Assembly (NCBI GenBank): GCA_033060915.1
Contig: CM065377.1
Location: forward strand, 36,307,183 to 36,371,182
Length of the DNA stretch: 64,000 nt
Direction of reading: 5' to 3'
Source of the DNA: Euryodendron excelsum
Lineage: Eukaryota > Streptophyta > Magnoliopsida > Ericales > Pentaphylacaceae
Part shown: piece by piece, positions 21,640-33,149 of the stretch
Layout: each line of letters opens with the position of its first letter
Position numbering within the stretch: the stretch's first letter is position 1
Notes under the pieces: model-generated
Seen by the model: the letters and a program-made list of their open reading frames with translations, nothing else
Databases searched by the model: none
What the model was told of the DNA's origin: nothing
Translations under genes and position numbers: made by a program

Positions 21640-21900
21640 TCTTTCCGAAGACTGTAAGTCCCCTTTCCAATATTTCCACAGGTGCATCTTTCCGAATACG
21701 GTAAGTCCCCTTTCTAATTCCAAATTAGGCACGTCTTTCTGAAGATGGTAAGTCTCATTTCCAATATTTCCACAGACGCGTCTTTCCGAAGACGGTAAGT
21801 CCACTTTCCATTTCCAATTCAAGCACGTCTTTCCGAAGATGGTAAGTCTCCTTTTCAATTTCAAATCAAGTACGTTTTTCGAAGATGATAAGTCCCCTTT
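21640..21900 (+). repeat. Array of CGTCTT-loop-AAGACG hairpins followed by GGTAAGTC
   Basis: About five units of roughly 45-55 bp each contain a 6-bp inverted repeat closed by TCCG or a related 4-nt loop, best preserved at 21779-21794, then GGTAAGTCC. The 3' LTR has the matching array at 34676-34900. Confidence 0.8.
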
Positions 21901-23111
21901 AAACCTGTCAACCGGGACGAGACCCCAAGTCCCCTAAATGGTAGAACGGTCCACCTTTGGCGCTTGCTAGTCCGTCAATGCAAAAATGTCTATTTTGGTA
22001 CGCCTTCCGAGAAAGTTGACTTCTCAGGCGCTAAGTCCCTTTAGCAGCTTCCCGAGATCAGTCAGTCTCCAGAATGATCGCGAACCGTCAGAATAGCAGA
22101 AGTACTCGTAAACATTGCAACCGTCAAAGGAGCAGAAATACTCACAAACAAGTCAATATAGGGAATTGCCAACAACCCCCTGTACCACAAGACCGCCATC
22201 AGAGTGGTGGAAACACTCAAAACCTTGGTCAACACCAGTGCCTGTAAGTCCACTTAGGTAAAAAATGACCAAACTGCCCCTAGGGCCATTTTTCAGCACG
22301 TTTCTCGAGAAAATACCCAAGTCCATAGAATGGTAAGTCCACCCTTCCAAGATTGTCTTAAAGTCAATCCGGCATGATTAGGTGCCTTCTAGTCAGTTTC
22401 GGGTCAATTTCGAGGCTTTCCGGCCAAGATGACCATTTTACCCCTAGGCATCCGAGCGCCCCGAGGACCACACCGACTCTGGGTATCAAACTGGTAACCT
22501 CCCAAGAATGCTTGTTATAGTGTTCTCAACCTTCTATTATCTTTTCGGCTCATTCCGAGTCAGTTCCAATAAACCCAGTGCAAAATCACCGTTTTGCCCC
22601 TAGTGAGCCGGCCGCCTTTTCCGACCACACCGGCTCTGGGTATCAAGCCGGTAGCTTTTGGGAACATTCTAAATAATGTTTCTAAATCTCGAGTCTTCTT
22701 CTGAGACGTTCTGAGTCCGTCCTGGCAACTTTCCGATCCAGTTGATCGTGTTGCCCCTAATGGCCCGGTCAACCCTTCCGACAATTCTTATCATCCTTTT
22801 CCAAGGCTAATACCTCCAGGACTCTATTCTAAGGGTTCCTGCTCTTTTCCGGCCTTCCAGGCCCTTCTCGGTCCCATAAGTCCTTCCTGGGCTTTCTGGA
22901 GTCACTCCTAGTAAAGACAAGCTAAAAATTACATGGTAGTCACTAGTACAGGCGCCCAAATATTCTCAAGATACGTTGCTTGCCAACTTAATGAACTTTC
23001 CTAAGTTGCTAGCGCCACTAGTAGTGGCGCCAAGCCAAAAAATGGCTTGGCACCACCAAGAGGAAATTTGCCCTAGCACCACTGCAACAATCGCCAGGTC
23101 ATTCCCTTGTT

Positions 23112-23119
23112 TATAAATA
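23112..23119 (+). promoter_or_regulatory. TATA box (TATAAATA) of 5' LTR
   Basis: A perfect TATAAATA is followed by CAGAG and a leader rich in AAACCCTA motifs. GGCGCC-type dyads lie just upstream. The same arrangement holds in the 3' LTR (36162-36169), in LTR A2 (50224-50231) and in LTR B (21068-21075). Transcription of the element should start shortly downstream. Confidence 0.75.
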
Positions 23120-23442
23120 CAGAGTCTCCTCCAGCGTGAAAGCGGTTTGCAAACTCAGTTTAACAACCCTACTTTTCGATATACAGAGCTCGTAGCTTCC
23201 CAAAACCCTAGTCTCCTTTAGGTTTTCCAAACCCTAGCCTCCATACACAAATCCTAGCCTCCTATACACTCACATACACTTCTATGCACTCATATACTAG
23301 CCTCCAAAGCCTCTTTTGAAGACTTGAAGTGCTGTAATCTGAAGTTTTAAATATTGAAGACAAACTCTTGAAGATTGAAGTGAAGATCGAAGCAAGACAA
23401 GCAAGGCAAAGCGCGTAAAGCTAAGCAAAATAAAGAAGACAC

Positions 23443-23451
23443 AAGGTAGGC
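23443..23451 (+). other. Candidate 5' splice site (AAG|GTAGGC) in leader
   Basis: The exon would end at 23445. It follows a purine-rich GAAGA-type stretch resembling splicing enhancers. AAG|GTAG(G/T) is kept at the same place in LTR A1 (8924), A2 (50564), B (21346), E (48081) and the 3' LTR (36495). Splicing itself is inferred. Confidence 0.55.
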
Positions 23452-26225
23452 TTCTTATTTATGTTTATGCATCTTCCCCCCTCTCTTCTCTCTCCTAACC
23501 CACTTGGGTTTTCTTCTATTTTAATCCGTCATCTTCTTTCCCCCCTTCTTACATGCTTGAAACAAGGAAATTCCCAGTCCATGTGTAGCATTAGGCTATT
23601 GGAGAGTCACCGTGTCGGGGGCTTTCTTTTAGTCTAACCGGAGACCACGTGGGTTCGACTCCCTTGATTATGTGGTGAAGCCTTTAACCTTGTATGTTCA
23701 CAACCATCTTTGCATTGCGCATATCATGATCTTACATTCTACCAAAATTCGTTTTCCAACTCATTTTCAAAAGTTTACATCAAAATCTTTTCTTTAAAGC
23801 TTGTTTTCAAAACCACAATCCTAAGGTGATTCTAGTTTTTCCATGGCTAGGGTTGCATTAGGAAAGTGTTATATTTAAAGTGACCAATATGGTCCATATT
23901 TTCAAAATATTGTTGTTTTCCAAACTACTATCTTAAAGTGGTTCTAAGCTTCTTATGGTTAGAATCGCTTTAGAAAAGTGGAATATTTTGTATACTTTCT
24001 AAAAACTCTCTTTTCAAATCTCTCCTTCTAAAAACCTCTCTTTCAACATACTTTCTAAAAACTCTCTCCAATCTTCTTTCCAAAATTGTTTTCAAAAGCT
24101 CTCTCCAAAAAATTGTTTTCAAAAACTTCTTTTTCAACTCCTTTCCAAAACACTCTCTTCAAAATTCCTTTCCTAAAAACACCTCCTAGGTTCCCTTCTT
24201 AGAAAACTCTCTCTCTAAATCTCTTTCCTGAAAACTCTTTCCTAAAATCCTCTTACAAAATCTTCTTTTCTAAAAAAACTCCCTATTCAAGTTTACTTTC
24301 CAAAAACTCCTCTCTAGGATTTCCTTCCAAAAATCTCCCTTTCCAAAAACTCACTTTCCAAAAATCCCTTTTCTTGGTGTCTAAGTTAAACCTTAGAGCC
24401 AACGATTAGGAAACCTTAATTTTCCTTTCCAAAAACATGATTTCCAATCCCTTATTTTGGCCTCAAAACCTAGGTTTCCAAAACCTCTTGTTTTCTATAT
24501 AAAAACTACATATATTTCCAAAACCTCTTTTCTACGTCAAAACTATAGTCTTCCCAAAACTAGGATTTCTAAAAACTCCATCATTCCAAATTCATGCCAA
24601 ATCCAATCTCTCATTTAGGAAACTAGATCCTATCCTCTGTTTTTTGAAACAAAATCAAAACATCTCCTTTTAGAAACAAAATCCAATCCTTTGTTTTAGG
24701 AAATAGGAATCTCAATCCTTCCAAACTCAAATCTTTCCTAATTCAACTCTTTCCTAATCTAGTACCTTCCTAAACCATAAGTTTTCCAAAACTTTTAAAT
24801 ATTTCCTTAAACATTAAGCTTCCAAATCTTTCCTAATTCACTCTTTCCTAGTTTTATCCATTTTCAAATCTTAACTTTCCAAATCTAAGTTTTAAAATCT
24901 TTCTTAAACTCAAACCTTTCCTAACTTCAAGAATTTCTAAAACTCAAAATTCTAAACTTTCCAACTTTCAAACCTTCCCTATTTCAAAACTTCCCTACTT
25001 CAAAACTTTCCTAAATCAAAACTTCCCTAATTCAAAACTTTCTTAAAATGAAACATTTCTTATTTCAAAACTTTCCTAAAATGGAACTTTCCTAAAATGA
25101 AACTTTTCTAATTCGAACCTTTCCTGATTTGAATCTTTCCTGAATCCAATCTTCCAAGTCTAACATTCGAGTTAAATCTTTCCTAAACCTCAAGTCCTTC
25201 CTAAATCCTATCTTCCTAAGTCTAGGTTTCCTAAATCTCAATCTTTCCAAAACAACTCCAAATCCCTCTTCCAATTTCTATCTTTCCAAATCAATTTCCT
25301 AATCCTTGAATTCCAATTTCCAATCCTCTATTCTAAATTCAAATCAAATCCAAATTCCAATTCAGCTTCTTCTTTCATATCAAATCTTCTATTTTCTATC
25401 GGACTCTTATCCAAACTACGACTGACCTAATTCCTCAAAAAGGATACGTAGGCAACCCTCATGGGTGCGGTCACAACCTTTTTCAAATCTCAAATTCCAC
25501 AACATTTTTCAAATTTCTATTTTCACAACTTTTTTCCAACTTCCAATTCTAAATTTCTATTTTCAAATCTCTATTTTTAATTTCTAAAACTCTCCAATTT
25601 CAAATCTATCTTTCCAAATTTTTTGTTAAATCAAATCAATTTCTTTTCAAATCTATTTCCACCTCTCTTTTCTTACACTTGCATATCATGCATCATGTCT
25701 TTTAAAAAATATTCTTTTTTTTAAAGTGGATAGGATTGAATATTTGTTAGTTGAAGACTCTCGTAGGTGAATCTAAGATAAATAGACATGTAGGTACCGC
25801 AAGGGCGGGGTAGGCTAATGGCTTAGTGCGTCCTCCTTACACGTAACCAACCTCCGAACCTAGGATCACTATTTTCAAAGACCAAAAATGGAGTTATTTT
25901 CAAAAAATGGCTTAAATGTTTTCCAAAGGTTGCTAAACAACCTCTTTTCTTAAAAACCCTCTCTTGAGGTACTATTTTCAAAATTGTTTTCAAAAAGCCT
26001 AAGTGTAGTCTTCGGATTATGCTTAGTTTTTATGTGACCTAACTCACCTTAATCAAGTTAGGTGGTGACTCCAAATGTTTTCCAAAAGCCCTTTATTCAA
26101 ATCTATTTTCAATCTAAACCTAGTCGCACTCATTCTTCTAGGAGGGTGAGTTCTAATGAGAGAATACAGTATTTTTCCCGCTTGTGTGTGGATTCCTCGA
26201 GTGCGAAAAATCTAAGCGCGACAGC

Positions 26226-26243
26226 TGGCGACTCCACTGGGGA
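26226..26243 (+). other. Primer-binding site, tRNA-Arg type
   Basis: TGGCGACTCCACTGGGGA begins two bases after the 5' LTR ends (GCGCGACA at 26223). Ogre elements are known for a tRNA-Arg primer, and this sequence fits a plant tRNA-Arg acceptor end. It is the only complete PBS of this family in the window. Confidence 0.88.
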
Positions 26244-26422
26244 GACTTAGAGGGTTAGGCCGTAGTCATGTCTTTTTACCCTTCACCCATGTAAAGTCGT
26301 CAATTAACTTGTTCAATCCTATTCACTTTAAATTTTTAAAACCAAATTTTCAAAATTGTTTTCACAAAAAAAAAAACACATTCATTTATTCATATTATCG
26401 TGTATTAAGTTTGCCATCCACA

Positions 26423-26451
26423 TACTAACTCTTGCATCTTTGTTTTGTAGG
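26423..26451 (+). other. Candidate branch point and 3' splice site
   Basis: TACTAAC (26423-26429), the ideal branch consensus, lies 21 bases before a T-rich acceptor ending TTTTGTAG (26450) followed by G. With the donor at 23446 it would define a leader intron of about 3.0 kb that includes U5 and the PBS. A second acceptor-like TTGGTTTCAG ends near 27652. Confidence 0.55.
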
Positions 26452-27700
26452 TGCGCTTTTTGTTTAAATTTTAACTGCCATGCATGAATGTGATGAACAG
26501 GATGAATGGGAGTTGTTGGGCCCTTTCCTCCACTTTCAAAAATCACACACACACTGCATGTGCACCTGTATTTTACCCTGATATGTCCTTTCTAGTTAGA
26601 AAGGGGGAACGGTATATTGGTTGTGAACAAGATGTTGTGTCAGTTTCTTCACCTACGGCCTCTTGATGGTTCTCCCACTTGGATCACCAACCGATCATGG
26701 TACCACCTCGGGGAGTGGGCCTAGGTTTGAAGATCCGAGGACCAAGCCCTTTTAGGACACATTAGTCAACCCTTAACCTCATGCTTATATAGACACCATG
26801 CATAGCCGAACCTCTGCTGAATTTAAGACACGCACACCGTTTTCTAAAACCATGAAGGAAAGGGCGACTGCTTTTATTTTCATTTATACCTGTCTATTCA
26901 TGTTGTTATAATGACTGTATTCGTACTGTTATAATGTCTGTCTAACTGCTCATACATGCATATGTACTTCAACTGTATTCTCCTTCCTTATACTTTATGC
27001 ATCTACTTTCATGCATTCTATATCCCATGTCAAGACAAGAGTTTCAAGTAACTCAAGTCATTGCATCCTCATGCATATGATCAACCCATCGAGAGTGACA
27101 CCTAGTTCATTCTCCCTTGCATTAAACCTACCTAAACCCTAAGGGTTCCCATGTAACCCTAAGGACTCACGGCATGCACATCAATTCATTCTGTAAGAGG
27201 GGCCCTAATCCCTTTATGCTCATGGAGATAGGATTGTCAAGAAGACAAGGGGCAATCGATCAACAAGGTCTCTCAACGACCTCCTCGACATCAAATCCAA
27301 TGAAGGCAATTCCGAAGACTCAAGAGTAGTTTGGCACTTCTTATGTAAAACTAGATAGGCAAAAATCCTAAAGAAACATGTTCCCTCTCCCTGTTAAAAT
27401 GTATTTCAATTCTTTTGTATATTAAACCCGAAGTTAAATGTATTTCTTTATTTTCTACGAATGAATGAGTGAATAAATGCATGAACGAAGGAAAGGTTCC
27501 TAGTTGACGGTACAGGGGAAAATCCCCTATCTCCAAAAGTGAGACAATTCACCATGTTTAGTTTCCCTCCTAAAGAGGAACACCCTAGAGCATGCATTGC
27601 ATAAAGACTTATCAAGATAAAACATTGACTCTTTTCCTTTGATTGGTTTCAGGTACCTCTCCTCATCCCCCCATCGTTACAGGCCAAAAGCTCAGAAACA
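26451..27700 (+). other. Ogre-like element 5' internal region, no supported gene
   Basis: After the acceptor-like site there are short open frames (for example 26484-26666, 60 residues) with no recognisable domain, then AT-rich sequence. It may be leader or a decayed first ORF, since Ogre elements often carry an extra ORF ahead of gag. I cannot identify it. Confidence 0.5.
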
Positions 27701-27703
27701 TTC

Positions 27704-28956
27704 ATGGAATTACTCACACTCGATACCTTAACTCTACTACTAGCAGAAGCGAAAGGAGTCAGACACAGGATGACTAAAATGGAAGGCATACTTTCTTCAC
27801 TCTTACCCTATGCAACCCATGAGCAGGCAAATCCTTGCAAGCTCAGACTTATGAGGAAGGAAAAAGGAGGAGGAGGGAAATCCAGGACCATACTCATACA
27901 ATTGCTCACCAACAAGATCCCAAAGCTATTTGCCACATTTCGACATCTCTTAGGCTGACCTCTAACCAAACCCCTGAATCTTATAATCTATCCTATGAGT
28001 ACCAGTCCCATCCGCTTGGCCTTGACACCAAGAATTGTCCCACTTTGAAACATAAAGCCTGAAACCCCTTCAATTTCCAAACCACCGGCCCAATAGCCAT
28101 CACATCGGAACTTGATCCATGACCTTTCAGGTCATCTAGGGCACCTAGGCGAGTGAGACCAAAAGATCGAGTTTTCACTAAACTCGCTTGCACTCAAACC
28201 GCAGCTTACTTTGATCTTCTCGCCGCGGGATATTTGAAACCTATACCCCCTCGACCTCGACCTAACCCTCTGCCACCCTATTTTAACCCAAAGGCGTACT
28301 GTGAGTACCATTCAGGCGGCCAAGGACGTGATACTGAAGAATGCTAAACCCTCAAGCATAAGATTCAAGACCTGATAGATAACAAGACTATTGGCTTACG
28401 ACCAGCAAGTCCTCCTACGAACGTCACTATGAACCCTTCACCAGACCCCACTGTCAATCCCATTGCAAAATTTGGTAACAACAAGGTTTGGTTCGCTACA
28501 TGCCAAGAGGTATATTACAAGGATGGGGAGGAAATAGAATACGAAGATATGGAACAGAGTCATGCCTGGTTACGGTTTAACCCCGATAAAATGCCGACCC
28601 CCGAAAACGAACTCGTATATGAATCTGTGAAGAAAATTGACCAGGAACTGTCCAAACTCAGTGATATGAATCCCCTATTATGTACACCTGAGGAACACCG
28701 AGCCACGGCTGGATGCCAGAGCAGAAAACCCCAGGCTCGACCTATCAAGCTGGAAGAAAATGAGTCGCCTGACTGGTTTGTTAGAGAAACTACGGAGCAG
28801 ACAAATAAAGGCAAGGCAGTCAAGAAAGCTAACAATTACATCATCACTGCCAACTCACTTGGAACTCCGGGAGAAGCATCTAATTATCCTGCCTTGGCTG
28901 AAGATCTCAACTATGGATGGAATGCTGATATGGGCATTGCCCTAAAGCCCTATTGA
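27704..28956 (+). pseudogene. Ogre/Tat-type Gag remnant
   Basis: The clearest part is in the frame of 28153. It reads LACTQTAAYFDLLAAGYLKPIPP, a Pro/Arg stretch, then a Cys-His cluster CEYHSGGQGRDTEEC, then a stop at 28345-28347 where Tat-type Gags normally have Trp. LKHKIQDLIDNKTIG follows in the same frame. This Cys-His block and the KIQDLID helix are typical of the Gag C-terminus in Ogre/Tat elements. The frame then stays open to 28956 with an acidic segment I do not recognise. A similar weaker block (LDTKNCPTLKHK) lies at about 28020-28060 in another frame. The N-terminal part (from 27704) is uncertain. Confidence 0.72.
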
Positions 28957-29227
28957 AGAATGCAGGAATCCAATCAAAAGCGTACAAGAGAGGGGTGTTT
29001 TCAACAGCTTTCTTTCTATCCCTTTTACTTTCTGTCTTTAAATTGATGTTTACATTTTGTTTTTTGCTTAAGAACTCTATGCTTTCCATAAAAAATGATA
29101 ATAGTAATCAAATCATAGTCCTCTTATTCATTGCTGTTATCCTCTTTTCTCTTGTGAATGGTAACTACTTTCTACACAAGGGGTATGGTTTATCTTAAGG
29201 GTCAGTTTGACTTGAAGGGATGATGGC
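28957..29227 (+). other. Ogre-like element internal spacer, no gene seen
   Basis: AT-rich sequence follows the Gag stop. One hydrophobic open stretch (28953-29198) overlaps the Gag end in another frame and has no recognisable domain. Protease and RT would be expected here in an autonomous Ogre; none is found. Confidence 0.5.
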
Positions 29228-29232
29228 ATGAG

Positions 29233-29761
29233 TGTAAGCACCCCATTTTTGACCGCTCGGCAGTCTACACTCCGTCCAGACTTGTGTTCAAGTCATTGTG
29301 GGCATATTCCAACCGAAACCAACTTTCTAAGTCCAAATCCCGTCTGTCTATCGCTTTGCGGGCCCGCCAGACCCAAATAGAGGCAAAATGACCAAAATCT
29401 AGATCACTGTTTTCATAGACCAAAACGGATTTATTTTTCAAAAAGGGCTAAATGTTTTCTAAAGGTTGCCAAACAATCTGTTTTCTTAAAAACCCTCTCT
29501 TGAGGTGGTATTTTCAAAAACCTTTTTTCGAAAACCTTAAGTGTAGTCTTCAGATTATTCTTAGTTTTTAGGTGTCCTAACTCACCTTAATCAAGTTAGG
29601 TGGCGACTCCAAATCTTTTTCAAAAGCCCTTTATTTAATTCTATTTTCAATTCAAACCTAGTCGCACTCATTTTTCTAGGAGGGTGAGTTCTAACGAGAG
29701 AGTGCAGCATTTTTTCCACTTGTGTGAGTATTCCTCGAGTGCGAAAAATCTGGGCACGACA
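29233..29761 (+). repeat. Internally deleted Ogre-type LTR, 529 bp, with TSD
   Basis: It begins TGTAAGCACCCC, keeps about 165 bp of the LTR 5' end, then jumps at about 29400 to the last 360 bp and ends GGGCACGACA. Exact ATGAG duplications flank it at 29228-29232 and 29762-29766. More than 4 kb of LTR is missing between AAAAT and CTAGATCAC. It is nested inside the Ogre-like element. Confidence 0.92.
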
Positions 29762-29766
29762 ATGAG

Positions 29767-31460
29767 CTAACCACTCCCTCGGCGATTAGCCTTCCAAAAA
29801 AAAGAGAGTTCTTAGATGAGTGAGGATACTACCCAAAAGCAACACTTGCAAGACACCGAAGCTAAGTGATGTGTGGCCAGGCTATCAAATTGAAGAGGAG
29901 CCATCTTTCATTTTCCCGTATAAAAACAAATGTGTTTATATTCCTTTTGCTTAACCCCTAGTGCCTCGCGGAAAGCAAAAATTTTCTTTGTCAACCCCGA
30001 TCCAAGACTGTCCTCCCCATATTGAGGCAGACAATATTTGACAATGGTATCCACCCTCACTGTGCTAAGGCAGCATTAAAGGCTCTATAGATCAAGCAAT
30101 CTAATTCAAAGTGAAGAGAGGCCCTCATTTTATTTCCCATACAGTCAAAAATAACCCCTTGTCGAACCTGTTGAGCCATCTATCCTTTTTCAAGAAAACC
30201 CCAACCTAGGGATCACCACCCACATTGGGTTAGTTTGAACTGCCAAGGAAAAGATTTAAGAAAAAATGGTTGAAGAATTACTCATTCCACAAAAAGGAAA
30301 AAGATAAAAAGAACAAAGTGAAGGAAAAGAGTTGCCAAGGGGCAAGAGGCCCGAAAAAAAAAAAAAAAACCTGAAGAAAACCATGATTGAGTCATCTTCA
30401 AAAGCATAATAAGAAGATCAAAAGAGAAGAAAGTCATGTTTATCTCAAAAAGCATATAGAAAGGGGGAAAGAAAAGAGTCATTTTTACCCTGAGAAGTGT
30501 ATTTTAAAAGTGATCTTAGGTTACAAAGAAACCCAGTAGAAACAATAAGTTCGAGCCTTTATCCTTTCTTGCAAAACCCCAAAACCATAGCTTACATTAC
30601 AACCCGACTAAAGTCCACTCTGATTGAAAACAAATTGCTTGATCTAAACGAGCTAGATAAGTTGTCGAAGCTAAGGAGGGACGCTAGCCCTACTGAAAAA
30701 AAAAGTCAAGGATGGTACGGATCTAAACCTTGTTGAAAACAACATTGAATTTGAACCTACATATCCTATTGTTTCGAAAACCCCATAACCTAACCTACAT
30801 TACGGTCCTAAACAAAGTCTCCAAGGCAGAGAGTCGGAGGCGATCAAAAGGCTGAAAAAGGTACGAAGTGCTATCATCCAATCAAGGTAAGGTTGAGCCA
30901 GAGAAGAGGCTAGACCCCCAAAAAGAAAGGAGTTACCATTCCAAAGATATCGAGTTCGATAGCACCCCTGGTCATTCTGTTAGTTATTGTATCTCTAATA
31001 TGTGCAAACATAATATTAAAAAATAAAATAAAAATAAAAATAAAAATCGCATGAGCTTCGTATAGGATATAACTCCATATTAAAACAAAAGTCACCAATA
31101 TCAACTCGTGTAATAGATACATAACATTATCATCCATCACATGCATCTGATCATATGCCTAGCTGAAAAGATCATAAATGTATCTGTCCATCCACGCATC
31201 TAAATATAAAAAATATCCATCAAATAAAACTGTCTAACATAAATACATCTCAAGGATAAGGGCCAAAAGAAGATCAAAGTCTCCACAAAGGGCATTTATT
31301 AAAGGTCAAAGTCAATGTCATCTGGATTGAAATCCCCGAAACCCGGCATCGGAGGAGGCGGATAGCTACTCGAAGCACTAGCATCCTGCAGAGAAGATAG
31401 AACCTAAATCAGCCACATGAAATAAGAACTAAGCAACAGTAAAGTAAAAAGAAGGGGAGA
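29767..31460 (+). other. Ogre-like element internal non-coding region
   Basis: About 1.7 kb holds no recognisable domain on either strand. A degenerate duplication is visible: TATCAAATTGAAGAGGAGCCATC near 29885 resembles a block near 30090, and AACCTACATTAC-type phrases recur near 30590 and 30795. Poly-A/purine-rich stretches (30354-30372, 31018-31045) are present. Confidence 0.5.
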
Positions 31461-31469
31461 AAAGACGAC

Positions 31470-33143
31470 ATATCCCACCACCTCCCATCTGAGCTATCCG
31501 AGCCGTCAAAGAAGCCACCTCTGCCTAATAATGATCTCGCTCCATCTGGTATCGATCCCTCTGATCCCTCACAACAGTAAACTCAGCCGAGGGCACATAT
31601 CCTCCGGCTCGGTGCCACAAGTCAACCACCTCCTGGCCCACAGCGTACCCGCCGACTACTACTTCAAATCGGGTGAAGGCATCGACAGAATGAGCCCCAA
31701 AGTGTGCAGCATAATTTGTATCTGGAGGAAGCAAGAACTCGGCACCCGACTGCCGCTCCTGATAAGGGATAGGCACTCCCGTCACCAAGGCTCCAAACAT
31801 ATACTCTGGTAGAGCTCCTACTGACTAGAACTCCTCATGAAACTACAGCCAGTGTCGCTCTCCGAGATAGGACTCCCAAGTATCATCATTGAGAAAAGCA
31901 GCCTTTGACAGAGACAATGAGACCAAGTACCGTACAGTCTTATAATGAACTGATCCAATGAAGGGCCACCAAGTCACATCTCTCGCCTCAATTTACTCCA
32001 GGTTCGCCCGTAGCGTCACAAAGTCAGTAATCTCTTATCGATGGGCCAGCCGGTCAGGGCCTACCTCAAAGCACGTGGTTAAAGGTCGTCCTCGACAACT
32101 GTAGGGCAATGGATAGGCAGGTACTCATAGCTCTACCAAACAAGAAAGGGCCAGAAACTAGTCATACTGCCCCAACGGGAAGAAGTCCAGACCCGCATCG
32201 ACCGAAGGAAGCAGCCAAAGGAGAAGGATCCCCAATTCAGCTCCGATAAAGCCCCAAGATCAGCTACTATGCTCACTAAATAAAAAAGCACAAGCGACTT
32301 GTTGTTGTTACAGAAGCAGCTAAAGATGATGTACAAAACCAGTCACTGTCTTATAATGTCCCGCCTAGGAGGTGATGGCTCAGCAACAAAGGTACGGTCA
32401 TCCTGACTGAGCCAAAAGACTGGGAAAGCAAAACACTCAGGAGGACGCAAGTCCAGCAGAATACAGGCCTCATCTCTACTGACCGACTGTAAAGTGATCC
32501 GTCGGCCGACGAAGGAAAGCCATGTGATGATCGCCCAATCCAAGGGGGTGGGACCTAACTCGAAGTCGACAGAATGGAAGGTCCCGGTCTCTCCAAACCA
32601 CCGCTCAACCAGGGCCAGTACCAAATGCCGGTTCAGGCTATTAGCTTGTAATTCCATGAAGGCTCCAAATCCGATCTAATCCAAGAAGGCACGATATGAT
32701 GGAGCAACCCGGTACATAGTCATTAAAACCTGATGAACAGCCCCTCTAAAAGCTGTATGTACCCGCAGAGGGGGCAGATGCTATCTGAAGTATACACTGG
32801 GGTGATAAGCAAGATCCCCGAGTGGTGGAACATCCGGTACCTGCAGATCTCCCAAGTCAGCATCCGTCTACCTGTGCCTGGAGGAGGCTCTCCCATAGCC
32901 AGTGACCTGGTTTCCCAGACTCGATACCGCCTCCTTCGCACCAATCTCTTCGACGAAGGCCTACTCAACCGGAGGAAAAGGGTCGACAGGTGGCCTACTC
33001 TCTCGACTACTCTAGCTAGACGACGCCTGCCCCGTAAATCGTCGACTACCTCTGGATCGACTAGAACCACTAGTGGAATCTGTCCAAGCCACCTTCCCCG
33101 AGTGACGTCTCCTATCATAACCATCATCACATGCGTCTACCAT
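31470..33143 (-). pseudogene. Antisense ORF resembling plant mobile domain (PMD), decayed
   Basis: It runs opposite to the element. A plausible start at 33143 gives MVDACDDGYDRRRHSGK and a Ser/Arg-rich N-terminus. Further on are a helix with VLMTMYRVAPSYRAFLD and the best block (32657-32343), MELQANSLNRHLVLALVERW then GETGTFHSVDFELGPTPLDW. That spacing (LVERW - TFH - E(L/M)xxTxxD) is the pattern I know from plant mobile domain proteins. The C-terminal stretch 31800-31525 is open and includes a short charged helix. Several stops and frame shifts break it. Extra ORFs, some antisense, between pol and the 3' LTR are known for Tat-lineage elements. The assignment is from pattern only. Confidence 0.6.
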
Positions 33144-33149
33144 TCTAAA

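Larger units (their letters stand above)
21433..26223 (+). repeat. 5' LTR of Ogre-like element (4791 bp)
   Basis: It runs from TGTAAGCACC to AAGCGCGACA. In order it holds a CGTCTT..AAGACG hairpin array (21640-21900), short GAGTG/GAGTA hairpin units (22080-22220), two or three 157-bp-type blocks, GGCGCC dyads, a TATA box (23112-23119), telo-boxes, the donor-like site (23445/23446), H1/H2 hairpins (about 23826 and 23935), the G-poor tract and the conserved core (about 25400). Confidence 0.92.

Noticed and set aside
26226..26243. Partial tRNA gene
   Set aside because: Only the acceptor-end complement is present at an LTR edge, which is a primer-binding site.
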